Assembly (NCBI GenBank): GCA_937992195.1
Contig: CALKKV010000022.1
Location: 1 to 64,000 of the forward strand
DNA from: an uncultured Gammaproteobacteria bacterium
GTDB lineage: Bacteria; Pseudomonadota; Gammaproteobacteria; Arenicellales; Poriferihabitantaceae
Length of the DNA: 64,000 bases
Direction: 5' to 3'
The translations under genes and the position numbers were made by a program. The notes below the pieces were generated by a model. That model searched no databases. It was not told the DNA's origin and was given only the letters and a program-made list of their open reading frames with translations. Shown one piece after another: positions 24,231 to 35,378 of this stretch. The first letter of the stretch is position 1, and every line of letters starts with the position of its first letter.

Positions 24231-26600
24231 CTATCGATTTTCGAGACGGCTAAAGTCCAGCAAGCCATACTCTGTGGTGTTTTCAGCTTTTAGTGCCAAA
24301 TGAAGGCGATCGCTATATGCCCAGAAGCGCTTGTCGGTGCGTCTGATTCCAAAATCTGTTTTTAGTTGTGCGTAACTACTTTCTGAAGATAGCGACATCA
24401 AGCGATCAATGAATGCCTGCCGGTCGGCATAATTCACAGTAAAGAATGCATTTGGGTAGGTACCAACCATGCCGGCGAGAACCGAGACAGTATTTTCGGC
24501 TGGCGCTAAGGTCTTCGCCTCTCGAAATACAGATGTGATATTGAGATGTGCGTTATTTCGCATCAGAGTGATATCGGTGAAGTATTTCTTATCTTTATCT
24601 TGGAAACGAATAAAAGTCACTTCCGGCAGATGTTGTGTTCCAAGGCCCGAAAAGGTGGAGAGCTTTTTTAGCTGGGAGACAAGCGAACGATCGCTGATCT
24701 GATCAAGGGATCTTCGTTTTGAGTTGGCAGAACCAAGTCGTTTCCCGAGTAGGTCAAATAATTCGAGTTTCGGGTTGGCGGTTTTGTAATTGACGTTCGG
24801 TTCCATATCAGATTCAAGCATCTCATCGGTCAACATCGTCATCATGTGAACCCGTTCTTTATTATTATCCCGATACCAGTTTTTCCACTCCTTTGCGCGC
24901 GTCTCGCTGGGTAGCAATCCAAGAAAACTCATTTCGCCATCAAGCCTCAGAAAGTCCATATAGAGTCTTGTCGTCAGCTGATGTCCATAATTTCCGTAGA
25001 CGTCGTATCCCGCAACTAACAGGTAGTGGATACGCTCCAGCAGTGGATAGCTGATGAGCCAGGCAGTCTGCGGCGGATTACCCAATAGCCCTTTTTCAAC
25101 GCTTGCACTATTAAAGTGTCGGTAGATCGTAAGTGCAGCGTTCTGATTGTTCTTATCGCCATCCCACACTATGTCTAAAGTTGGTCGGTTGTCGTCACCG
25201 AACTGCTTGCGCATAAATTTGATTCTGCCGCGAATTGCTTCACGTTGTTTGATGGCATACTTAAACCAAGCAGTTATCGGTAGATAAATATCGCCAGAAG
25301 CGGCGGGTAGGTCGAAGGCGTCAAGATTAAACTCGACGGCTTCAGACAAGGCAGTGTTTTGCGCAACATCGGGATCCACAAAGAACACCCAAAAATGATC
25401 ACGAATGACGTTTAACGCGACCTGGCCACGGCAGACTGAACCTTTGATATAGCTGCCGATTGTAAAATGCGCCTCGTCCAGCATGAATTTGTATCGAGAC
25501 TGCATAGGTAGCTGGGCAAAGGTTGCGAATGGATTGGCGGCAAGCTTTGGTCGGTAACCGGGCAGTTTCTTCACTTCAAAGTCGGCGTCATAGAATAATG
25601 ACTTCCAGCGCTCCATGCGTTTTGGGTTGAGTGCATAGGGCAGGTGGGACTTTGCGACGATGGTTTCTAACTCGGGCACAATCCGGTAGTAAACCCTGTC
25701 CACATTTGGGTTTGAAAAAGGGCGCCGAGTGGCAATAATCTGGACCGGTTCTCCAGGAGGTGTGGAAGATCTTACGATTTTGAAAAACTGACGGTCAGAG
25801 ATGTCGTCAAAATAAAGATGCCCTAAAAATAGGTGTTCATAAATATATCTGCTGGACAGCTGAGCTTTAAGATCATCATTGTTTAAGAGTGATTCCCAGT
25901 CGGCGATGGAATGGCTGTATCGTTTATCAAGCGCAGCCCTGGGGGTATAGGTTGCACCCTGTTCAATCCACTTCTTTAAAATGGATTGTTTGCTATCTTC
26001 AATACCGGGTAATGCGTAGGGCATTCCCCAGAGCGGGTTCTGTTTAGAGTGGGCTGCCATTTCCGAATCAGCAGGGCAAGATTCCTCTCGCCCGAGATTT
26101 AGAGTGAAGTCTTCACTAAGAATCGGATCGGTCGGCAGGGGATGTCGCTCTTTAAGCGCAAGCAGCTGATACATCGTGCTTGCTTCCCTATTCGCTTCTG
26201 GTGTTGATTCACGCTCATTCAATACAGAATGGAATCCGCGTTGTCTCCATTCATCCAAAGTTTGCGCGTCCTCATAGAGACGGCTTGGGGTCGAGGATCT
26301 TAATCTGGACTTGTGATAAATCTTTTGATTGCTAGCGCCGCGCATAACGCCTTCTATAGAAGTAAGTTTCATTTGACATGAAGCGTCGTAGCAGCCATGG
26401 CAAACCACACAGCGGTTATCCAGTATTGGTTTAACTGCGCTCCAGTAGTCTATTTGGTCGTCAGACAATTTAGCTACAGTCCGATCTTTCGGTGCAGCGG
26501 GACCGTATTTTTCTTCGAATTCGCTAATCCCGAAAGTTGCACATCCGGTCAGAATGAAAAAGAACAGCAGTATCGAGTAGAGTGGCCGACGGGCAGGCAT
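24231..26600 (-). CDS. cti: Fatty acid cis/trans isomerase, haem lipoprotein
   Basis: A 789-residue CTI. This periplasmic cytochrome-c-like enzyme converts cis-unsaturated acyl chains of membrane phospholipids into trans, stiffening the membrane against solvents and heat; it is known from Pseudomonas and Vibrio. The haem-binding motif C64-V-V-C67-H68 is followed by 'GCYDASCQMKLTSIEG', typical of CTI. The N-terminus is a lipoprotein signal with lipobox LTGC (C20), so the product is probably lipid-anchored. The catalytic domain is complete and length normal. No clear ribosome binding site precedes the ATG. It stands alone, divergent from smc. Confidence 0.93.
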   Translation of the reverse strand: MPARRPLYSILLFFFILTGCATFGISEFEEKYGPAAPKDRTVAKLSDDQIDYWSAVKPILDNRCVVCHGCYDASCQMKLTSIEGVMRGASNQKIYHKSRLRSSTPSRLYEDAQTLDEWRQRGFHSVLNERESTPEANREASTMYQLLALKERHPLPTDPILSEDFTLNLGREESCPADSEMAAHSKQNPLWGMPYALPGIEDSKQSILKKWIEQGATYTPRAALDKRYSHSIADWESLLNNDDLKAQLSSRYIYEHLFLGHLYFDDISDRQFFKIVRSSTPPGEPVQIIATRRPFSNPNVDRVYYRIVPELETIVAKSHLPYALNPKRMERWKSLFYDADFEVKKLPGYRPKLAANPFATFAQLPMQSRYKFMLDEAHFTIGSYIKGSVCRGQVALNVIRDHFWVFFVDPDVAQNTALSEAVEFNLDAFDLPAASGDIYLPITAWFKYAIKQREAIRGRIKFMRKQFGDDNRPTLDIVWDGDKNNQNAALTIYRHFNSASVEKGLLGNPPQTAWLISYPLLERIHYLLVAGYDVYGNYGHQLTTRLYMDFLRLDGEMSFLGLLPSETRAKEWKNWYRDNNKERVHMMTMLTDEMLESDMEPNVNYKTANPKLELFDLLGKRLGSANSKRRSLDQISDRSLVSQLKKLSTFSGLGTQHLPEVTFIRFQDKDKKYFTDITLMRNNAHLNITSVFREAKTLAPAENTVSVLAGMVGTYPNAFFTVNYADRQAFIDRLMSLSSESSYAQLKTDFGIRRTDKRFWAYSDRLHLALKAENTTEYGLLDFSRLENR

Positions 26601-26962
26601 AAATAGCTGTGGTGTTGCATGAAAACGAATGAAGGATAGTGAACAAAATGGCGACAGTAATCAATGTACAAATGCCGAAGAAATCCCATTGTCTGGCGTT
26701 CGAAATGGAAAACAATACACCGAGTTCCCTGTTGGAATGTAGTGTGATTGCGGGTACATGAGTACGAAAAATGCGACTTTCCAAGTTGTCAAAATGTTGC
26801 CATTTAAAGACACAATTTATTTCGCTTTTTTAACTTCAGAAAGGGTTTTAAAACGTTCTGAAAGAGTATAATGCGCTTCGGAATTTGGTGAATCTTCGCT
26901 TTATTTTCAATAAGTTAGTTAAATAAACAGCGTTAACCCATTGATTGGAAAATAGAATCTGA
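26601..26962. promoter_or_regulatory. Divergent upstream region of cti and smc
   Basis: About 360 bases without a supported gene. A TATAAT at 26867-26872 is a good -10 for smc but its -35 is poor. TCAGAA (26835-26840) and TTCTGA (26855-26860) form an inverted repeat just upstream of it, a possible operator. A 37-codon plus-strand frame from 26649 has no ribosome binding site and is not called. Confidence 0.4.
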
Positions 26963-29900
26963 ATGCGGCTCAAAAAATTAAAGGTTTCCGGTTTTAAATC
27001 ATTCGTCGATCCTACTGATATTCGCCTGCCCGGAAACCTGGTTGGCGTTGTTGGACCTAACGGATGTGGTAAGTCAAATGTGATCGACGCAGTACGTTGG
27101 GTCATGGGCGAGGCTTCTGCAAAGATGCTCCGTGGCGACAATATGCTTGACGTCATATTCAATGGTTCTTCAGCGCGTAAACCGGTTGGTAAAGCCTCGG
27201 TGGAACTGATATTTGATAATAACGATGGCAAAGCTGGTGGCAATTTTGCGCAATTCGCCGAGATATCCATAAAACGGACGTTGAGTCGCGATGGGCAATC
27301 GCTCTATTTCATTAATAATATTAAATCCCGACGTAAGGATGTGCTGGATTTATTCCGCGGCACCGGGTTAGGGCCAAGATCCTATTCCATCATCGAGCAA
27401 GGCATGGTGAGTCGAATTGTCGAAGCACGACCGGATGATCTCCGCGTTTTTGTTGAAGAAGCTGCCGGCACCTCTCGATATAAAGATCGTCGGCGTGAAA
27501 CCGAAATCCGTATTAAACACACGCGTGAGAATCTCGACCGGGTTGCAGATATCCGCAATGAGTTAGAAAAGCAATTGCGACGTCTGCAGAGACAATCCTC
27601 CGCTGCACGTCGTTATAAAGTTCTTAAAGATGAAGAACGCCAGGTAGATGGGCAGCTACAGCTGTTGAAGCTGAAAGCGTTTGAGAATCAGCTGCAGGAA
27701 CAGGACAGAATATCTGCGGAACGCGAAAATGCGCTGGAAATGGCGCTTGCTGCGCAAAGAGAAACTGAATCTGATTTAGAGCGAACCCGCCAGCAACAGT
27801 CAGAAAGCCAGGAGCAAAATAGCCAGGTACAGCAAGATTTCTACGGCATTGGTGCTGAAATCAAAAACATAGAGCAACGCATTGAGCACTTGGTAGAAAC
27901 CAAGCAACGGCAGGGTGAAGAAATCGAGCGGTTGCAGCAGCATCGGTCAGAACGAGAGCGAGAGCTGGAGTCTGATCGGGAACGATTGCGGCAGTACGAA
28001 AAAGATGTTGAAGCATTGATGCCTGAACTCTCGGTTTTGCAAGAGCAACTTGCCGAAGCTGAAGAAGCGCGTGCTCAATCAGACCGGCGTTTGCAGGAAT
28101 GGCAATCAGATTGGGAGGCTTTTAACAGAGAAGCCGAGGAACCGGTTCGACAGCAAGAGGTGCAGCGAGCGCGGATTAATCAGTTTGAGCAGCATATGAC
28201 GCAAGCGACCCAACGCGAAGAGAAGCTGCAGGTGGAGCTGCTGGGTTTTCAGGAGCATTTATCTAGCACCGGGGTTGGCGATCTACGCGACAAAGTTGCC
28301 GAACATGACCGCAATGTTGAACAGAAAGAGAACTCATTCAGTCAGTCGGAACAACAAATTCAGGGGCTGAGAGATTCTATTACAGAGAAAAGAGGACAGT
28401 TTTCTGATCTGAAGGCTCGACAGCAGGAGGTTGCTTCGAGATTGCAATCTTTGCGTGAAATCCAGATCGCGGCCCTTGGCGGTGATGATGAAGCAAAGGA
28501 ATGGCTCGGCAGTCGAAACCTGTCCGATAGTTCCAGATTAGCTGCAAAAATAAAAGTCGATAGTGGCTGGGAACAGGCTGCAGATCGTGTGCTAAATGGA
28601 TTTTTAAAAGCAGTTTGTGTTGATACGGATTCTGTCTCTCTGGATGGCGAGACGCCGGATGCAACGCTTTCTCTGGTAACGACGAAACCAACAAAGGTTT
28701 TGCCATCGCACTCTAAGCACGCAAAACTTATCGATAAAGTGACCGCTGATAATTTTGATTTGTCGTCACTCTTATCAGATGTTTATATTGCAGAGACCTT
28801 GCAGCAAGCAATTCAGATGCAGTCTGAGCTGTTTTCAAGAGATTATGTTGTGACCAGAGACGGTACACTGCTTGGCGCTAACTGGATAAGCTTTGCCAGT
28901 AAAGGTCAAATGGAAACTGGCGTGTTGGTGAGAGAAGAAGAAATCAAACAATTGGATACTCGACTCTCTGAGATTGAGATTGAACTCAGTCGTTATGAAG
29001 AAGAGATTGAGCAGCTGGAGTCTGAACGCAATAATGTTGAATCGAATTTGCGTGAACAAAGAGACGAGCTAAATCGGTTGCGAGCTGAGAAAACATCTCT
29101 ACACAATCAGTTAGGTCGTGAAGAAGCGCGCGCCCTTGAAGTAGAACAGCGTTCGCAGCAGGTCACAATCGATATTCAAGAGCTGGCGTCGCAGGTTAAG
29201 AATGACACCGACCAGATTAGCGAAGCACAACAGCTTCTGGCAGCGGCTGAAGAGCAAGGCGCCGTATTGAGTGATCGACGGTCAGCGTTGGAAACACAAA
29301 AGCAGGAGATTGAACATGAAATCTCCTCAGTACGCAATAATCTCAATCAGTTAAGAGAGCAGCATCATGGTAAGCAGCTCCAGAAGCAGAGAATTGAGTC
29401 TGCAAGTGAGTCGGTAAAAGAGCATTTGAATCGTGTTCAACAGCAGTATGAGTCCACCAATCTGCGACTAACCGAAATCAACAGTGCCTTGTCCGATGAA
29501 GGCGATCCAGTGGTTGGACTGAACTCACAATTAGAGAGTTTGCTTGAACGGCGGGTAGACGCAGAGAAAAAGTTTACCGCTGCCAAAGATGAGATGAACG
29601 AGATTGAGAACAAATTGTCTGGGCTCACGCAAAGCAGAAACCAACACGTTCAGGAAGTCAATCAAGCGCGTACCGTTTTGGAAGAGCACAAACTGCAAAA
29701 ACAGGAAGTGCTTGTGCGCATGCAAACTCAGGAAGAGCATGTTAATCAAATGCGTCTTGACCGCGAAGCGCTGATGGCGGAAGTGCCGGAGAATCCGGTA
29801 ATGTCTGACTGGCAGCAAAGTTTGGAGACAATTCAGCGTAAAGTAGAGCGAATCGGACCGGTTAATCTGGTGGCGATAGAGGAGTTTGAAGAGGAATCAA

Positions 29901-30466
29901 CGCGCAAGGAATATTTGGATAGTCAGCACAATGATTTGGTGGAAGCGCTGGAAACGCTTGAGAGCGTAATTCGAAAAATCGATCGGGAGACTAGAAGTCG
30001 ATTTAAGGAGACTTTCGATAAGTTGAATGCTGGATTTAATGACTTTTTCCCACAACTGTTTGGAGGTGGTACTGCTGAGTTACAGCTGACTAGCGACGAT
30101 TTGCTCACAGCTGGAGTGAGCGTGATGGCGAGACCGCCAGGCAAGAGAAACAGTACGATACATCTACTCTCTGGAGGAGAAAAAGCACTTACCGCAGTGG
30201 CGTTATTGTTTTCCTTGTTTCGTCTGAATCCCGCGCCTTTTTGCATGCTCGACGAGGTGGACGCGCCTTTAGATGACGCCAATGTTGATCGCTATTGTAA
30301 GACCTTAAAAACTCTGGCCGAAATTAGTCAGATCGTTGTGATCACCCACAATAAAATTACGATGGAAGCGTCTGACTTGCTAGTGGGCGTCACCATGGCA
30401 GAACCCGGCGTTTCTCGCCTGGTTTCGGTCGACATCGATCAGGCGGTAGAAATGGCATTACAGTAA
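26963..30466 (+). CDS. smc: Chromosome segregation ATPase SMC
   Basis: A 1167-residue SMC protein, the core of the SMC-ScpAB condensin that compacts and segregates the chromosome. Walker A is at about residues 32-39 (GPNGCGKS), the ABC signature LLSGGEK starts at 1068 and Walker B with the catalytic glutamate is 'FCMLDEVDAPLDD' near 1096. Long coiled-coil arms (about 170-495 and 660-1000) surround a hinge at about 500-650. Its presence implies an SMC-ScpAB system rather than MukBEF. zipA and ligA follow in the order seen in pseudomonads. The ATG is preceded only by a weak GGA. Confidence 0.97.
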   Translation: MRLKKLKVSGFKSFVDPTDIRLPGNLVGVVGPNGCGKSNVIDAVRWVMGEASAKMLRGDNMLDVIFNGSSARKPVGKASVELIFDNNDGKAGGNFAQFAEISIKRTLSRDGQSLYFINNIKSRRKDVLDLFRGTGLGPRSYSIIEQGMVSRIVEARPDDLRVFVEEAAGTSRYKDRRRETEIRIKHTRENLDRVADIRNELEKQLRRLQRQSSAARRYKVLKDEERQVDGQLQLLKLKAFENQLQEQDRISAERENALEMALAAQRETESDLERTRQQQSESQEQNSQVQQDFYGIGAEIKNIEQRIEHLVETKQRQGEEIERLQQHRSERERELESDRERLRQYEKDVEALMPELSVLQEQLAEAEEARAQSDRRLQEWQSDWEAFNREAEEPVRQQEVQRARINQFEQHMTQATQREEKLQVELLGFQEHLSSTGVGDLRDKVAEHDRNVEQKENSFSQSEQQIQGLRDSITEKRGQFSDLKARQQEVASRLQSLREIQIAALGGDDEAKEWLGSRNLSDSSRLAAKIKVDSGWEQAADRVLNGFLKAVCVDTDSVSLDGETPDATLSLVTTKPTKVLPSHSKHAKLIDKVTADNFDLSSLLSDVYIAETLQQAIQMQSELFSRDYVVTRDGTLLGANWISFASKGQMETGVLVREEEIKQLDTRLSEIEIELSRYEEEIEQLESERNNVESNLREQRDELNRLRAEKTSLHNQLGREEARALEVEQRSQQVTIDIQELASQVKNDTDQISEAQQLLAAAEEQGAVLSDRRSALETQKQEIEHEISSVRNNLNQLREQHHGKQLQKQRIESASESVKEHLNRVQQQYESTNLRLTEINSALSDEGDPVVGLNSQLESLLERRVDAEKKFTAAKDEMNEIENKLSGLTQSRNQHVQEVNQARTVLEEHKLQKQEVLVRMQTQEEHVNQMRLDREALMAEVPENPVMSDWQQSLETIQRKVERIGPVNLVAIEEFEEESTRKEYLDSQHNDLVEALETLESVIRKIDRETRSRFKETFDKLNAGFNDFFPQLFGGGTAELQLTSDDLLTAGVSVMARPPGKRNSTIHLLSGGEKALTAVALLFSLFRLNPAPFCMLDEVDAPLDDANVDRYCKTLKTLAEISQIVVITHNKITMEASDLLVGVTMAEPGVSRLVSVDIDQAVEMALQ

Positions 30467-30618
30467 CTATATATTCTGAGGTAATGCGAAAAGAGATTAA
30501 AGTTTCCGAAGTATTTTCCGTCAGGAAATTAAATACAAGGTTCAATTGCGTTGAGATGAGAACTTGGGTTTGAATATTGATGTTGAAAACAATCTGACCG
30601 GGAGTTGAGAGAAATACG

Positions 30619-32958
30619 GTGAATCTACAATTTAGTCTTCTACTTCTGGGAATCTTGGTGATTGGTGGTATTTATGCTTTTTCGCGCTGGCAAGAGAGAA
30701 GTCGTCAAACCCAAAAAATAAGAGAGCGAGCGCAGTCCGCCAACCGCCATGCTAAAAGTAGTATTGCATCAGCACCAACGTTTGAGCGCAGCGAACCGGG
30801 GTTTGGACAAACTGTTGACGAAGCCGTTCATGACTCAGACTTTGCCTCTCTCGATACCATCGAGCCTAGAATGGGTCACGAAGCGAAACAAGATTTTGTC
30901 GATGCCGATCATGGTGTATCGGATTGGGATAGAGCTCCTCAGGATTTGCGATACCAAAATGATGACAATCTGCAACAGCCAACCGGGGTGGCAACGCCCA
31001 TCGAATCATCTTATGAAGGTGAGCACCTTCAAACGGAAGTAGATGATGTTCCGGTTCTGGAAAATATTGTTTATGAAGGTGATGCGTCGGCTGCAATAAA
31101 TTCTGCAGGGGATTTTGTGGCGGATTCTACCGAAACGTTCACTGAAGCAGCTACAGAAACCTTTACAGAAACAGTTGCTGAAGAGATTGATTCAGATGGA
31201 TATGGTGCCGAGGATCCTGAGGTGCTTTCCGATATGGTTGAGTCGCCGCTGGGTGAGCAAATTGGTGAACAAGTTAACGAACGAGCTAGTGAACAAGTTG
31301 AAGACTTACCCGAACCGCAGCAAGAGATTGACTACCGGCAGGAGGATCAGTTTAACCAACAGCAGTCGCTAGAGACAGAGCGGCTCGAACCTGTCCTGAC
31401 GGAAGCGAATTCTGCGGCAATCGAGGCGGGTGATAGTCTGAATGATGCGAGCGACAATAGTAGCGATGATCAACCAGCGCATGATCCGGTCGTTGAAGCC
31501 CCCGCAGAGTCATCATCGTTGCCGCCAGCTCCCCAAATGCAGCAGCAATCTTCTTTTCTCGATGATGGCTACCCAGAAAACGAGTCACCAGTCTCACCAC
31601 AGATGGACGCTGATCTCGAAGTTGAAATCGATGAAGATCCTGAGGCTGAATACGCGGAATCGAGACCTTCGCTGAAAGCATTTCTCGGTTCGATCGGCCC
31701 TATCAATAAATTGAAGACGAATATCAAAAATCAGCTGGATTCAGTTAAGGCTGAGCGGGAGCGTGTCCATGCCGGTATTCCAAAACCAAAAGAGGTTAAA
31801 CCAGAGGTAGTGGTTGAGACGGATTTTGCTGTGCATAGCGATATCGATGTTGATCCTACAATTGACACTGATTCCATGAGTCGCGATGCTGATGAGCTGT
31901 CAGCGTCCGGTTATGAATTCGTAATCGATGATGAAGAGGCTGCTTCTAACAATACGTTTGTTGAGCACTCCGAATTCGATGAGTCTATGGCGACTTTGGC
32001 GGCGCCCGTGGGAGGGTCATATCAAGCAGATGCTGAACCCGTTGAAGAACGATCGGTAGCGCGCGCACCGCAGGTTCAAACCGTTGCCAATGATTCTGGA
32101 ATCGCTCCGGCAGAAGGGTTTGATAAGCTCAGTCAGATTGACTACTACGTAAAGTTAAGCGGGGAGCGAGACGTCAGTCGAGATTCTGTCTTGGCGATTT
32201 ACAGAGAGGGGGCTGCAGGGATTGAGAGAACGCATAGTATTTACGGGTTGCGATTACCGGAAAAGGTTTGGCGTGATGTCGAGCAAGAATCAGAAGAAGC
32301 GCGGTTTGGCGACCTGGTTGTAACGATTCAACTGGTAGATCAGGTTGGTTCGGTAACGGAAACCGATATGACACGGTTTTCTTCGTTGATCATGAAGCTT
32401 TCTGAAAGCACCGGACGGGGCTTTTCATTTATGGCACCGATTGAGAATGCGCATATGCAAGCCCAGGCCATTGAACGGTTCAAACAACGCTTTGATTCAA
32501 TTTTTGTTGTCAATATTCGACCGCTTGAATCTGAAATGTTTGAAGGAGCGATTATTGAGCGCTGTGCAAAACAAATCGGTCTGATCGCAGATGAAAATCA
32601 GTTTTTCACCCGATATAAGCCGGTAGGTAAACAGAAGGTGAGTCTGTATAGCCTCGCAAATATGAGTGATACCGGCGAATTTGATATGGAAAATATGCGC
32701 GCTGTGAACACTCGTGGCGTGACATTTTTTACGCGTCCTGCTATTAACCGATCTCCAGGGGCTGTCTTTGCTGAAATGGTAGATGCTGCGAAAGCTTTTG
32801 CTTCACGTATTAAGGGAGAAGTGATTGCCCCTGGGTATGAAGATTTGTCAACTGAGGATGCCGAAGCCATCCGCAGTTCAATTGAAAAGGTAGCTGCTGA
32901 AATGGAGTCTCATGGAATTAATCCAGGCAGTGAGGAAGCCAATAGACTGTTTGGATAA
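30619..32958 (+). CDS. zipA: Cell division protein ZipA with very long acidic linker
   Basis: A 779-residue ZipA, against 328 in E. coli. Residues 4-22 are the N-terminal membrane anchor ('FSLLLLGILVIGGIYAF'), followed by a basic stretch (WQERSRQTQKIRERAQ). A roughly 490-residue region rich in E, D, S, Q and P follows, predicted disordered, with near-repeats around 'TETFTEAATETFTETVAEE' and 'EQIGEQVNERASEQVE'. The C-terminal ~280 residues contain the FtsZ-binding fold ('IDYYVKLSGERDVSRDSVLA', 'RGVTFFTRPA'). ZipA tethers FtsZ filaments to the membrane. The start is GTG. Position between smc and ligA confirms the call. Confidence 0.93.
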   Translation: MNLQFSLLLLGILVIGGIYAFSRWQERSRQTQKIRERAQSANRHAKSSIASAPTFERSEPGFGQTVDEAVHDSDFASLDTIEPRMGHEAKQDFVDADHGVSDWDRAPQDLRYQNDDNLQQPTGVATPIESSYEGEHLQTEVDDVPVLENIVYEGDASAAINSAGDFVADSTETFTEAATETFTETVAEEIDSDGYGAEDPEVLSDMVESPLGEQIGEQVNERASEQVEDLPEPQQEIDYRQEDQFNQQQSLETERLEPVLTEANSAAIEAGDSLNDASDNSSDDQPAHDPVVEAPAESSSLPPAPQMQQQSSFLDDGYPENESPVSPQMDADLEVEIDEDPEAEYAESRPSLKAFLGSIGPINKLKTNIKNQLDSVKAERERVHAGIPKPKEVKPEVVVETDFAVHSDIDVDPTIDTDSMSRDADELSASGYEFVIDDEEAASNNTFVEHSEFDESMATLAAPVGGSYQADAEPVEERSVARAPQVQTVANDSGIAPAEGFDKLSQIDYYVKLSGERDVSRDSVLAIYREGAAGIERTHSIYGLRLPEKVWRDVEQESEEARFGDLVVTIQLVDQVGSVTETDMTRFSSLIMKLSESTGRGFSFMAPIENAHMQAQAIERFKQRFDSIFVVNIRPLESEMFEGAIIERCAKQIGLIADENQFFTRYKPVGKQKVSLYSLANMSDTGEFDMENMRAVNTRGVTFFTRPAINRSPGAVFAEMVDAAKAFASRIKGEVIAPGYEDLSTEDAEAIRSSIEKVAAEMESHGINPGSEEANRLFG

Positions 32959-33031
32959 GGTCTTGATGGAGAAATTACTCGCCTGTTATTGCGTTTCTAT
33001 TCAGTTCTGTCGCACTTTTTTGGTAATTTAA

Positions 33032-35080
<2,049 letters not shown>

Positions 35081-35081
35081 T

Positions 35082-35378
35082 ATGGGTTCCGACGCTATCG
35101 CTCACACTGTGATTCAACTTTATGTGAAGGAAAATTGTGGTTTATGCGAAGAAATGCAGGAGCATGTGGAAGCCTATCTGGCTGAATATTCTCAGTCTCA
35201 AGCCAATGCTTTGACACCGATCGAGCTTGAGATAAGGGATATCGAGGATAATGCAGAATGGCTCACTCGATTTCGTGAGTATGTGCCCACATTGGTTGTA
35301 CACGGACAAGAAGTTTGTCATTATTTCTTTGAAGCGCAAGAATTAACAGAGGCCCTGGAATGTCCATCGCACACTTAA
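35082..35378 (+). CDS. Glutaredoxin-like (DUF836) family protein
   Basis: A 98-residue thioredoxin-fold protein. The N-terminus 'IQLYVKENCGLCEEMQEHV' carries C19-x-x-C22, and 'VPTLVVHGQEVCHYFF' supplies the cis-proline loop and 'EAQELTEAL' the last helix. DUF836 glutaredoxin-like proteins are presumed thiol oxidoreductases; no substrate is known. The frame is open from 34980 but the ATG at 35082 aligns with the family and lies one base after the ligA stop. Its end overlaps the start of the next gene by 19 bases, so the three genes probably form one operon. Confidence 0.85.
   Translation: MGSDAIAHTVIQLYVKENCGLCEEMQEHVEAYLAEYSQSQANALTPIELEIRDIEDNAEWLTRFREYVPTLVVHGQEVCHYFFEAQELTEALECPSHT

Noticed and set aside
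26649-26762. 37-codon plus-strand frame between cti and smc
   Set aside because: No ribosome binding site and no protein-like features beyond an open frame.
26524-26784. 86-codon leftward frame overlapping the start of cti
   Set aside because: It is in another frame over the CTI signal peptide, which has clear lipobox and haem motif support.
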